Assembly: GCA_910576125.1 (NCBI GenBank)
Contig: CAJTHM010000001.1
Coordinates: 186,001-250,000 of the forward strand
Length of the DNA: 64,000 nt
Direction: 5' to 3'
Origin: Lachnospiraceae bacterium
GTDB taxonomy: Bacteria; Bacillota; Clostridia; Lachnospirales; Lachnospiraceae
Positions 11,202 through 18,911 of this stretch are shown here, piece by piece; positions within the stretch are counted from its first letter, which is position 1, and every line of letters starts with the position of its first letter. The position numbers and the translations under genes were made by a program. The notes beneath the pieces were generated by a model. That model was not told the DNA's origin. It searched no databases and was given only the letters and a program-made list of their open reading frames with translations.

Positions 11202-12017
11202 CTAATCGCCTCTTTAATATTCTTTATATTCTCATACTTTTTCTCATAATGAATCCTATAAACATCCAGTTGAGAGCTAATTTCCATCAACCTACTCATT
11301 TGTTTTCTTCTTATCTCAGGGGATATAATGTCATTATTATAAAAGCTTGGATATAATTTTATAATTTTGTTCAACCAATAATTGGCATGATTTCAATCTC
11401 TCTTTTCCTTTCATCCACTGGATCTAAAATAAAGAGTCTGCGACATTCTGTTTGTTTTTCTAAATAAGTTCTCGATATCAGTATTCTTTCTTTATTGGTT
11501 TTTTCCGTGTACCGGACAGAAAAATGGTTACACGCATCTTTTATTAATTTAACATACGGATTATACCACCTTGATTGGCATCTTCTATCCAATACAACCA
11601 TATCATCTGATAATACTTCATAACCACTTTTAAAAAAATCATAAGTTAGCGTTGACTTTCCCACCCCCGACGGCCCTAAAATCATAAACGAAAACCCCAT
11701 ATTTTGAGAAGCGATTTGAGTGGCATGTAACACAAGCCACCCCATGTCGCAAAAGCATATTGGCAATATATATCGGGTCAGGATTTCTTTCCACGCTTCC
11801 TCACTAATTTTTCTATATATATCATACTCGAATGTATGTCTACTGAATACATATCTAAATACACAAGCATTCTCTATATTTATTTCAAAAAATCTGAATC
11901 TGCTTTTATATTTTCTATACTTTCAAACTTCTTATTTGAAAAATTAAAATTTTTCAGGAATTCCTCACATGATACCCATCTATTACCCTTTTGGGTCAAA
12001 AGGATTTTTTCAGTCAT
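11198..12017 (-). pseudogene. HPr kinase/phosphorylase-like peptide kinase, two frameshifts
   Basis: Three reading-frame pieces join into a protein of about 273 residues, a usual length for the HPr-kinase-like proteins of lasso clusters. The first piece starts at the ATG 12017 and ends near 11880. Adding one T to the T6 run at 11887-11892 restores the frame into the second piece, which carries the P-loop ILGPSGVGKST and EVLSDDMVVLD and stops at 11371. The third piece (11374-11198) has MEISSQLDVYRIHYEKKY, which resembles the family C-terminus. The start overlaps the PqqD-like stop as ATGA. Relatives phosphorylate a lasso-peptide residue. Whether the frameshifts are real decay or read errors cannot be decided here. 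Confidence 0.7.
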
Positions 12018-12274
12018 TCAACAACTCCTTCTGTTCGAAAGAAAGCAACCGTCTCACTAATATCCTTTTTTATGGCATCCATTTCCTCCCTTTCACCATC
12101 CAGTTTTAACATAATCCTTTCAATCAGCATATCCTCGTCATCGCATCCCTCAATAATTTCTTCCAATATCATCTTCACACTTAAATTGCCTGTATAAATT
12201 TTATTAGTAGCTGTATTAACTATCAAAATTTCATCTCCCTGTACCGTCCATTCTATTTTATCTAACAGTTTCAT
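12014..12274 (-). CDS. PqqD-like peptide-recognition protein (RRE, lasso B1 type)
   Basis: This 86-residue protein has the size and pattern of PqqD-family RiPP recognition elements, which bind the leader of a precursor peptide and pass it to modifying enzymes. Visible features are the N-terminal strands (WTVQGDEILIVNTATNKIYTG), then LSVKMILEEIIEGCDDEDMLIERI and a closing helix ending ISETVAFFRTEGVVE. AGAAAGGAT precedes the start. It is the first gene of an overlapping four-gene operon with the kinase, the Dph6-like ligase and the nucleotidyltransferase. No separate B2 protease gene or obvious precursor is adjacent. Confidence 0.75.
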   Translation of the reverse strand: MKLLDKIEWTVQGDEILIVNTATNKIYTGNLSVKMILEEIIEGCDDEDMLIERIMLKLDGEREEMDAIKKDISETVAFFRTEGVVE

Positions 12275-12754
12275 TTTTCTATCCTTTCTATTGCTTCAGT
12301 GTACAAAGGATTACAATAAAAATGGACTGCCAACCAACAACTTCTACCGCTCTTCCAAAGAGCGGTATTTCATTTTTCTGAAATGTAATGATTACATGCT
12401 CCAGCTTCGAGCCAAGTTGGCCCGAAGGTCGATAAGCTGAATATGACACTGACGTATTTGAATTACCAACCAAATATTCTTTTCCAGCTGGTAAAAATGA
12501 TTAAAAAGGGAATATGGCTGTTACGATTTGGCCGTATAGAAGCCGTTTAGTTTCAAGCATTATCTACTCTGTTTCCAAAGGCTGAGTACTTTTATACCTT
12601 TGCCTCTTGTTTTATGGAGTATTTCGTAACACTAAGGTATCAAAATTTAAACTAAGCTGGTATAACATATTTTCTAAATGGAAAAATATATCTTCATCTT
12701 GATCATATTCCATGATATAATTATCCAAACAGACTATCGGAACGAGGAAAATGT
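12275..12754. other. Interval upstream of PqqD operon: palindromes and gene scrap, no clear precursor
   Basis: The interval holds a perfect hairpin (ACCGCTCTT-N3-AAGAGCGGT, 12347-12368) and a degenerate copy of the TTCGGGCCATGTTGGCCCGAA palindrome (around 12407-12427). A 61-codon minus-strand frame (12473-12288, TTG start) ends just before the PqqD ribosome site, but it spans both palindromes and has no leader/core pattern. A minus-strand frame ending at 12612 (VCLDNYIMEYDQDEDIFFHLENM and on) looks like the C-terminal scrap of an unidentified protein cut at about 12740. Confidence 0.45.
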
Positions 12755-13486
12755 ATGGACGATTTAGCATTAAACTATCAAAGTGATTTTCATGCCATTC
12801 TGCAAATGATAGCAGATGCCCGCCGGAAAGCTGCCTATCAAGTGAATGCCACAATGATTGACCTTTATTGGGGAATTGGAGAATTTGTCTCCAATAAGGC
12901 CGTACAGGATGGCTGGGGACGTTCTACCGTAAAGGCACTTTCTGAATACATTCTGACGCAGGAACCAGGGATTAGAGGCTATTCCCCACAGAATATCTGG
13001 CGCATGAAGCAGTTCTTTGAAACTTATTGTGACAAGCCAGAGTTAGGAGCTCTGCTAAGAGAAAATACATGGTCAAATAATTTGCATATCATGTCAAAGA
13101 CAAAATCGGATGCAGAGAGATTATTCTATTTGAAGCTGGCCTCTCGGGAAAAGTATAAAGCAAAAGAACTGGAACGGCAGATTGACAGCGGATATTATGA
13201 GCGTTTAATGCTATCAGACGGTAAAGCGCCTTCCGCCATATCCCATGCTGCGCCTGCGAACATAATCAGGGACATGTATATGTTGGAGTTTTTAGATCTG
13301 CCCGAGCCTTATAGGGAATATGATTTGAAAAAGGCCATTTTGAAGAACATGAAAAAATTTTTACTGGAAATTGGCAGGGATTTTATTTTTATGGGAGAAG
13401 AATATCATCTTCAAGTAGGAAAGAACGACTATTATACGGATTATTCCGATTCTCTGATTATTCCGATTTTAGCACAGGCCGCCTAA
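12755..13486 (+). pseudogene. DUF1016/YhcG-type PDDEXK nuclease, 5' part (split by RIT element)
   Basis: Residues 1 to about 229 match the YhcG N-terminal domain (VNATMIDLYWGIGEFVSNKAVQDGWG; YSPQNIWRMKQFFETY) and the beginning of its nuclease domain (GEEYHLQVGKNDYYTD). After the Asp codon at 13441 the frame runs into the terminal inverted repeat of the inserted element and ends at 13486. The remainder of the gene resumes at 16979. The insertion separates the predicted catalytic Asp from the ExK pair, so neither half should be active. Confidence 0.85.
13439..13474. repeat. Left terminal inverted repeat of RIT element
   Basis: The 36 bases are an exact inverted copy of 16915-16950. Inside the arm GATTATTCCGATT occurs twice in direct orientation, separated by CTCT, which is a plausible recombinase-binding pair. 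A further inverted copy (ATCGGAATAATC) lies at 13535-13546 inside the element. Confidence 0.9.
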
Positions 13487-13551
13487 AAAAACTATATACA
13501 GTCTGCATGAATTAAACTGTCTATGCTATTTTATCGGAATAATCTTTTTGA

Positions 13552-14598
13552 TTAGTATCCCCTACAGAGTCGCCCGATGATGTCGTCATCACCTTCCCAA
13601 AACGCTTTTTCTGTGGGGAGGCTGGCGACTTCCCCAACATTTTGCGAAGCCTTTTCAATCGCTTTGCGTTTCATCTCAGTGTCAGCATATGCGTAGATAC
13701 GGGTCGTTTCTGGATCCTCATGGCCGAGAAATTCCGCTAAAAGGGCCAGCGGCATTCCCGCACGGTAAAGGTGCATGGCACGCGACTTCCTGAACATGTG
13801 GGGATGGATCCTTTCAGGGATGTCAGGTTTTTCCATTCTCGCTAAATCGGCATATTTTTTGAGGAAACGGGCAACATTGTCATCCGACATTGGTGTCTTC
13901 TCCCTTTTATGTATCGTGTAAAACAACGGCTCCTGTAAGGCTGAACCCTGATGAAATTTTCTGCGGTAGTTGACAAAAAGCGCTGTGGTCTCCCCTGAAA
14001 CAGGAACAAGCCGGGGCTTTGCGCCTTTGCCCCATAAGTAGACAGTATTATTATCTTCATGGAAATCCTCCAGCTTCAGCCCCAGCATCTCGCAGTCCCT
14101 TGCTGCCGAATCGTACATCAGCGCCATGAAAAACTGATCCCTCACTCCGAGTCTTGTCTTTGTATCCGGTACGGCCAGCAGGGATTTCATCTCTTCTGGG
14201 CTCAGGAATTCAATGACATATGAACGGTCAGCCCCCTTTTTCAAGGGTATCTCCCCCAGTGCTGCCGAACAAGGATAAAGAACAGGTTCCATGGATGCCG
14301 CATATCTGAAAAATGATCTCAGGCAGCTTAGACGCTGGTTCCTTGTTGATGGTTTCCAGCCTTTCTCGAATTCCATCTGGTCAAGAAATCCAGTCACGAC
14401 CGCTGGGTCGATATCTGAGAAAGCAAGCCGACTGTTGTCAATGCCCTTTGCAGCAGAAAGGTAACGGAGGAACAGGTTCCATGTGTCATGTATACTCTGT
14501 ATGGTGTTGTCACTGCAGCCGCGTTGTTTTGGAAGAAACACGGTAAAATACGGCCTGAGATGTTTGCGGACCAGAACCCTTGAGGCATCAGCTTTCAT
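13552..14598 (-). CDS. Tyrosine recombinase of RIT element, third gene
   Basis: This 348-residue integrase-family protein has an N-terminal SAM-like DNA-binding domain (TVFLPKQRGCSDNTIQSIHDTW) and a C-terminal catalytic domain with box I Arg (YDSAARDCEMLGL), HMFRKSRAMHLYRAG, LLAEFLGHEDPETTRIYAY and the final Tyr nucleophile. The start at 14598 has GGAGG upstream and overlaps the previous stop by 11 bases; the longer frame beginning at 14700 is not needed. Three recombinases encoded together are thought to act jointly on the element ends. Confidence 0.85.
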   Translation of the reverse strand: MKADASRVLVRKHLRPYFTVFLPKQRGCSDNTIQSIHDTWNLFLRYLSAAKGIDNSRLAFSDIDPAVVTGFLDQMEFEKGWKPSTRNQRLSCLRSFFRYAASMEPVLYPCSAALGEIPLKKGADRSYVIEFLSPEEMKSLLAVPDTKTRLGVRDQFFMALMYDSAARDCEMLGLKLEDFHEDNNTVYLWGKGAKPRLVPVSGETTALFVNYRRKFHQGSALQEPLFYTIHKREKTPMSDDNVARFLKKYADLARMEKPDIPERIHPHMFRKSRAMHLYRAGMPLALLAEFLGHEDPETTRIYAYADTEMKRKAIEKASQNVGEVASLPTEKAFWEGDDDIIGRLCRGY

Positions 14599-15553
14599 GC
14601 GGCACCTCCGGGATGATCCCCTGGATGTCCATGAACTTCTGGATACCCAGCTTCTCTGGCAGAAGGTGGATGTAATAGAAGGTGCTGTTAAAAGTGACAT
14701 GCCCCATGTAGGTGCTTAAGTATGGCGCATATGCATTCAGGTCCTTTCCTTCCTCCACCCAGCGCATGAGCGTCCTTGTTGCGAAATTATGTCTGAGATC
14801 ATAGGGGGTACAGCTTTTGGAAGATGTATTGTTCCCGGCATTTTCCCAGCATTTGTGGAATTTTTCCGTCATCCAGCCATGCGTGTATGGGCTGCCGTCA
14901 GGGGACGGGAAGAAATATGTCCTGCCAGGATGGAGGGATTCTGCTATGGCGTCATATTTCCTGCACAGTTCCATCACATTCGGCAGAGTCAAAATCCTGC
15001 GGTCCCTATGGCCTTTTGCTTCATCTATATATATCATGTTTTTCGAAAAATTAAAGTCGGCCCGCTTCAGGGTCCTTGCTTCCTGCGGCCTCATTCCCGT
15101 AGCGAACTGGAGCCTGAAGATTACCGGAACCGTATATTCGAGCAGGGGGCTGTTGTCCGCATGAGGATAACGGTCTGCCGCCCCGAAAAATGACCGGATC
15201 TCATTATCTGACATGATATAGGGAAGGTCTGCTTTTTTCTGCGGGAAGAAATTCATGGGAAGGATGTATGCCTCTTTCCCTATGGCAGAGAGGTAACGGC
15301 CGAATTCCCGGACTGTGCCTGCGCGGTATCCGCAGTTTTTCCCATCTGTCCCGGCCTGACAGAAGCCAAAAGCGATCTCCTGGGTGAGCGTGCCGGAATC
15401 CGGATGATGGGACAGGCAGTACCGGTCAAAAGTCTGCAGGGCCCAGGCATAGCTTTCGCATTTATGTCCGAGCGCGGCTTTGTATTCCACCATCCCCTGG
15501 ATGTCATCGGCAAAAAGGCTTGCAAATACAAATGTTTTCTGTTTTGTTTTCAT
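14588..15553 (-). CDS. Tyrosine recombinase of RIT element, second gene
   Basis: This is a 321-residue XerC/D-like recombinase. The catalytic set is visible: box I FATGMRPQEARTLKRADF, box II YDLRHNFATRTLMRW, YMGHVTFNSTFYYIHL with the terminal Tyr. The start at 15553 has GAAGGAGGGG upstream and overlaps the stop of the first gene as ATGA, so translation is coupled. The upstream Met at 15601 would lie deep in the previous gene. It also overlaps the third gene at its 3' end. Confidence 0.85.
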   Translation of the reverse strand: MKTKQKTFVFASLFADDIQGMVEYKAALGHKCESYAWALQTFDRYCLSHHPDSGTLTQEIAFGFCQAGTDGKNCGYRAGTVREFGRYLSAIGKEAYILPMNFFPQKKADLPYIMSDNEIRSFFGAADRYPHADNSPLLEYTVPVIFRLQFATGMRPQEARTLKRADFNFSKNMIYIDEAKGHRDRRILTLPNVMELCRKYDAIAESLHPGRTYFFPSPDGSPYTHGWMTEKFHKCWENAGNNTSSKSCTPYDLRHNFATRTLMRWVEEGKDLNAYAPYLSTYMGHVTFNSTFYYIHLLPEKLGIQKFMDIQGIIPEVPHES

Positions 15554-16791
15554 TGCAGCCCCTCCTTCTCTGTAGCGAACATGCTGATGTCCATGCAGCA
15601 TTCAGCCAGCATTTCATCATGGAGGGATATATAGTGCCTGGACGAATTTATATCGCGGTGGCCCAAGATCTGTGACACCTCTTCCAGCGGGGTCCCGTTC
15701 CTGACGAGATTGGTTCCCATAGTCCTGCGGAGCCCGTGAAATGTCTTTCCATCACCGAAATGGTGTTCTATACCATTTTTCTTGAAGTAACGTCCCATGA
15801 GGTCCTTTGTGGGAGACGCAGATGAAAGCATAGAAGAGTAAGGTTTTCTGAGGCGGAGAAAAACATATGGACTGCTGCATTTCGGCCTGGCCTCTAATAT
15901 ATAGTCTGCTACGGCAGTCCCTGCCCGGAGCGTCAGCGGAAGTGTAAGCGGAGTGTCCGTCTTTTCCTGTTTCACCCGGATTTCCCGCTTCTCCCATAAA
16001 ATGTCGGAAAGCTGCATCTTGGCAATGTCCGACCATCTAAGGCCGGTGTCAAGCGCAAGCATTACCACCGCATAATCACGCCTGCCCTGTTTTGTTGATG
16101 TATCTATGCTTTCAAGTATTGCCTTTGTTTCATCATCATCAAATGCCGGAAGCACCCTCTCATGTACAGGTGCCGGGTTTGCCAGAAAGAAATCGAATGT
16201 TCCCGAGAGGGCAACGCCGCTCTTTTTGACATAAGCAAGGAACTTTTTCAGAGGCCATGTGAGGTTTACGTAATTGCCCATGTGTTTAGGAGCCTCTTGG
16301 ATCACATATGCACGCAGGATATCAGCTGACAGATCCTGGATAATGAGGCAGCCTGCTTTCTCAAGATACTTCAGGAATTTCCGGATTTCATGAATGATGT
16401 TATAGACTGACCCTTCGGCAAGTTTTCCGGAAATAGACTCCTCAAAAGAACCAAGAATCTGCTGGTAATTTTCAGGTAGTTCCGTTATTGTATACCTGTT
16501 GCGTTTCCATTCAAGCGTACCTGTTTCGAAACAATCTGCCACATAGTAAGCGGCTTTCCGCATGATCAGTGCATAGATTTTGCCGAATTTACCATTTTCA
16601 GCCAATTTCAGCTGTTCTGCTGTGAAAGAAGCCGCATCTTTGTATGAGAATTCCTGTAAGGCATTGCGCTGACAGTAATCCCTGACATGCGAACAGCAGC
16701 AAGAGTAGTACTTTACTGTTGCAGGAGCCATAGGGATACTTTTCAAAAAGGAAAGCACTTTTTTGATGGCTTCATCAATTGATAGTGACAT
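15550..16791 (-). CDS. Tyrosine recombinase of RIT element, first gene
   Basis: At 413 residues this is the longest of the trio. It has a long N-terminal core-binding region (residues 1 to about 215) and a catalytic domain with LALDTGLRWSDIAKMQLSDI (box I Arg), FHGLRRTMGTNLVRNG (the His and Arg of box II), QILGHRDINSSRHYISLH (Tyr). AAAGGAGGACATATCC gives a strong ribosome site. It leads an operon of three overlapping recombinase genes. Confidence 0.85.
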   Translation of the reverse strand: MSLSIDEAIKKVLSFLKSIPMAPATVKYYSCCCSHVRDYCQRNALQEFSYKDAASFTAEQLKLAENGKFGKIYALIMRKAAYYVADCFETGTLEWKRNRYTITELPENYQQILGSFEESISGKLAEGSVYNIIHEIRKFLKYLEKAGCLIIQDLSADILRAYVIQEAPKHMGNYVNLTWPLKKFLAYVKKSGVALSGTFDFFLANPAPVHERVLPAFDDDETKAILESIDTSTKQGRRDYAVVMLALDTGLRWSDIAKMQLSDILWEKREIRVKQEKTDTPLTLPLTLRAGTAVADYILEARPKCSSPYVFLRLRKPYSSMLSSASPTKDLMGRYFKKNGIEHHFGDGKTFHGLRRTMGTNLVRNGTPLEEVSQILGHRDINSSRHYISLHDEMLAECCMDISMFATEKEGLQ

Positions 16792-16914
16792 GGATATGTC
16801 CTCCTTTGCTGTGGTTTATTTTAATAGCATAACAAAGGAGTAATCACTTAGGTAGGGGATTAAGAATTATTCCGATTTTTTCTTATGGGGGGACTGTTAA
16901 TATCAAGGTTTCTA

Positions 16915-16950
16915 TGCTAAAATCGGAATAATCAGAGAATCGGAATAATC
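16915..16950. repeat. Right terminal inverted repeat of RIT element
   Basis: The 36 bases are an exact inverted match to 13439-13474. A subterminal element (GTAGGGGATTAAGAATTATTCCGAT, near 16853-16877) is also an imperfect inverted match to 13535-13563 on the left, so each end carries at least two copies of the ATTATTCCGAT motif. Confidence 0.9.
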
Positions 16951-16978
16951 GATGTTATTCCGATTTCAGAATAAGATT

Positions 16979-17302
16979 GATTTAATCTTTTTTCATAGGG
17001 AGCTACAATGCCTTGTTGCAATTGAGTTGAAAATTGATGATTTCAAACCGGAATACTTGGGAAAAATGCAGTTTTATCTTGAAGCGTTAGACCGGGATGT
17101 AAAGAAGCCCCACGAAAATCCCAGCGTTGGCATTATTCTTTGCAAGAGTAAGGACGAGGACGTTGTTGAATATGCCCTGAGCCGGAACATGAGTCCAACC
17201 ATGATTTCCGAATATAGGACGAAACTAATCAGCAAGGAAATCTTACAAAAGAAACTTGAGGAATTAACGGAAATGGTGGATGAGGATAAAAACTCTCAAT
17301 GA
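16979..17302 (+). pseudogene. DUF1016/YhcG-type nuclease, 3' part
   Basis: Reading from the GAT at 16979 gives DLIFFHRELQCLVAIELKIDDFKPEYLGKMQ and on to the stop at 17302. This is the C-terminal PDDEXK half of YhcG proteins, with the catalytic E-x-K in AIELK. It is the exact continuation of the gene interrupted at 13441. No ribosome site precedes it, so the fragment is probably not translated. Confidence 0.85.
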
Positions 17303-17316
17303 CGTTGAGAGTTTTT
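17288..17316 (+). terminator. Terminator overlapping the nuclease stop codon
   Basis: AAAAACTCTCAA-TGACG-TTGAGAGTTTTT has perfect 12-base arms and a T-rich end; the stop codon is in the loop. A second hairpin with T-tract follows at 17346-17382 (AATAGCAG/CTGCTATT). Confidence 0.75.
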
Positions 17317-17423
17317 CAAAAAATCAATTTATTATGTTAGTACAGAAATAGCAGGGGATTATAATGAGCCTCTGCTATTTTTATAACCTCAAGCTAATAT
17401 AAGGAGCAACGCGACGCTGACAT

Positions 17424-17560
17424 TTCGGGCCATGTTGGCCCGAAGCCGGGTTTGGGGAGGCTCCCCAACAAGCAGATTTTTACGTTCTGGCCGGAAGGCC
17501 GGAACGTAAAAATAGCAACTGTGTGGCCACAGTTGCACTGCTTGCCACTTAGCGGCAGCC
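17424..17560. repeat. Array of four strong hairpins, conjugative-element type (possible oriT-proximal region)
   Basis: Within 115 bases are TTCGGGCCA-TGT-TGGCCCGAA (17424-17444), TTGGGGAG-G-CTCCCCAA (17452-17468), ATTTTTACGTTCTGGCC-GGAA with its near-perfect partner (17476-17513) and GCAACTGTG-TGGC-CACAGTTGC (17515-17536). A second array at 57185-57251 keeps the same order and the same spacer CCCCAACAAGC. Such arrays lie next to mobilisation genes in Tn1549-like elements as I recall them. A transfer-origin role is inference. Confidence 0.55.
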
Positions 17561-17589
17561 CCTAAAATGACGCAAAAAAACAGAGGCCC

Positions 17590-17955
17590 TTATTCTGGAA
17601 CCTCCGTTTCTCTGGCTTTCTTAATGCCTTCGGCTGTGGCTTCTATCACGACAAGCTCTTTTTCATTCATGGAGTTTAGAAGTACATCAATGTGCTTTCT
17701 GCAAGAGCTTGACCTTGCCCCTCCGTCCGCATGAATAAACTGGTCAACTGAAACGTCAAACATAGTAATGAGTTTAACAAAAAGGTCGAAGCTGGGATAT
17801 TGACCTTTGTTCTCAATATTCATAATGGTACGGGAGTCACGGTCTACTAATTCCGCAACATAGGCTTGTGTCCAGCCCTTTTCTTCTCTGGCTCGTTTGA
17901 GAGCTGCCCCGAGGCCGTGAAAGTCAAACCTTCTTTCATCTTGGTTCATTCTCAT
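17590..17955 (-). CDS. XRE-family helix-turn-helix regulator
   Basis: This is a 121-residue DNA-binding protein with a Cro/CI-type helix-turn-helix at about residues 14-70 (LGAALKRAREEKGWTQAYVAEL; IMNIENKGQYPSFDLFVKLITMF) and a C-terminal helix (NEKELVVIEATAEGIKKARE). Regulators of this kind occupy this position in Tn1549/CTn-like conjugative elements, beside the hairpin array that precedes it. A second Met (MNQDERRF) two codons in is an equal start candidate. The target is unknown. Confidence 0.8.
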   Translation of the reverse strand: MRMNQDERRFDFHGLGAALKRAREEKGWTQAYVAELVDRDSRTIMNIENKGQYPSFDLFVKLITMFDVSVDQFIHADGGARSSSCRKHIDVLLNSMNEKELVVIEATAEGIKKARETEVPE

Positions 17956-18139
17956 ATCACCCTATATCATTGTACATTTCTGGTCAGGTTATGAGAATGT
18001 AATCAAATTTGATGTAAGGTAGTATTTTGTTTCATTTCAAAAGTGGTTCTGCCTTGCTCTAATGCAACAGAGACGGTATAATTAAAATAATATGTGAGCT
18101 TTAATTCGGAAATCTGAGAAATGATAAGGAGATAATAGT

Positions 18140-18838
18140 ATGGAAACTGGAACACACCCACATCTTCTGATTATTGAAGATGATGTGCTGCTCAATGATA
18201 TGACGAAGCGGCTTTTGACCCAACATGGTTATTGCGTAACCTCTGCATATTCTGGAAGCGAGGCGCTTCTGTTGATTGAGAAAGGCACTTTTGACTTAAT
18301 TTTACTTGATTTAATGCTGCCCGGCATACCGGGGGAAACAGTATTGGAAAAGATGAAAAGCACGATGGATATTCCGATTATCGGTGTGTCCGCTAAAACG
18401 GATATAGACAGCAAAGTGAACCTCATACGAAATGGTGCAGATGATTACATCACAAAGCCATTCGACAATCAAGAGCTGCTGGTGCGGATTGAAGCAGTGC
18501 TCCGGCGCTTTCAGAAGTCTACCACCCCCAACAATAGCAAAATACTTCGCTTTAAGGACTTGTCCCTTGATACAGAAGCTATGGAGGCTAAAATCAGGAA
18601 TACCCCCATTACTTTGACACGGTATGAATACCTGATTTTGCAACTTCTGATGTCCTCGCCCTCAAAGGTATTCACAAAGAACAATATTTTTGAAAGCGTG
18701 TGGAATGAAAATTTTATCGGGGACGATAATGCAATCAATGTCCACATTGGAAATCTCCGCAAGAAGTTTGCCAAGGTCAATCCAGAGGAAAAGTATATTC
18801 AGACGGTTTGGGGCCTCGGTTTCAAAATGCAGGGCTAA
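18140..18838 (+). CDS. OmpR/PhoB-type response regulator
   Basis: The receiver domain (residues 1-120) shows IIEDDVLLN, the phospho-acceptor Asp in LILLDLMLPG, SAKTD and KPFDNQEL. The winged-helix domain (about 130-232) ends with NVHIGNLRKKFAKVNPE and YIQTVWGLGFKMQG. ATAAGGAGATAATAGT precedes the start. It heads a run of genes: ABC ATPase, permease, histidine kinase, small membrane protein, second ATPase and permease. The partner kinase is at 20570. The 11-base direct repeats at 18842 and 21502 are its likely targets. Confidence 0.9.
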   Translation: METGTHPHLLIIEDDVLLNDMTKRLLTQHGYCVTSAYSGSEALLLIEKGTFDLILLDLMLPGIPGETVLEKMKSTMDIPIIGVSAKTDIDSKVNLIRNGADDYITKPFDNQELLVRIEAVLRRFQKSTTPNNSKILRFKDLSLDTEAMEAKIRNTPITLTRYEYLILQLLMSSPSKVFTKNNIFESVWNENFIGDDNAINVHIGNLRKKFAKVNPEEKYIQTVWGLGFKMQG

Positions 18839-18841
18839 TCC

Positions 18842-18863
18842 TTAGAGAAATCTTATGAAGTTT
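18842..18863 (+). promoter_or_regulatory. Two 11-base direct repeats before first ABC gene
   Basis: CTTAGAGAAAT is followed directly by CTTATGAAGTT. The same 11-base phase and CTTA start recur in the four-repeat array at 21502-21545. Adjacent half-sites one helical turn apart are typical of OmpR-family response-regulator sites, so the regulator at 18140 is the likely ligand. Confidence 0.45.
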
Positions 18864-18911
18864 GCACACCAGTCTGCTACAATAAGACAGCATAGAAAGG
18901 GGATGATTATT

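Larger units (their letters stand above)
13439..16978. mobile_element. RIT element (recombinase in trio) inserted in a YhcG-type nuclease gene
   Basis: Three overlapping tyrosine-recombinase genes on the minus strand are bounded by perfect 36-base inverted repeats. This is the published layout of RIT elements. The left boundary is at the GAT codon 13439-13441 of the host gene. The right boundary is between the repeat end (16950) and 16978, because host coding resumes with a second GAT at 16979-16981. A 28-base tail on the right has no counterpart on the left. No cargo gene is present. Rejoining the host at GAT restores the frame. Confidence 0.85.

Noticed and set aside
11198..11374. Small 58-codon gene between kinase and Dph6-like gene as a precursor peptide
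   Set aside because: Its end resembles the C-terminus of HPr-kinase-like proteins and its position fits a frameshifted kinase; it is not a separate gene.
12288..12473. 61-codon frame just upstream of the PqqD gene as a peptide precursor
   Set aside because: It spans two palindromes, has no ribosome site, starts only at TTG, and lacks a leader/core pattern; it is recorded under the interval instead.
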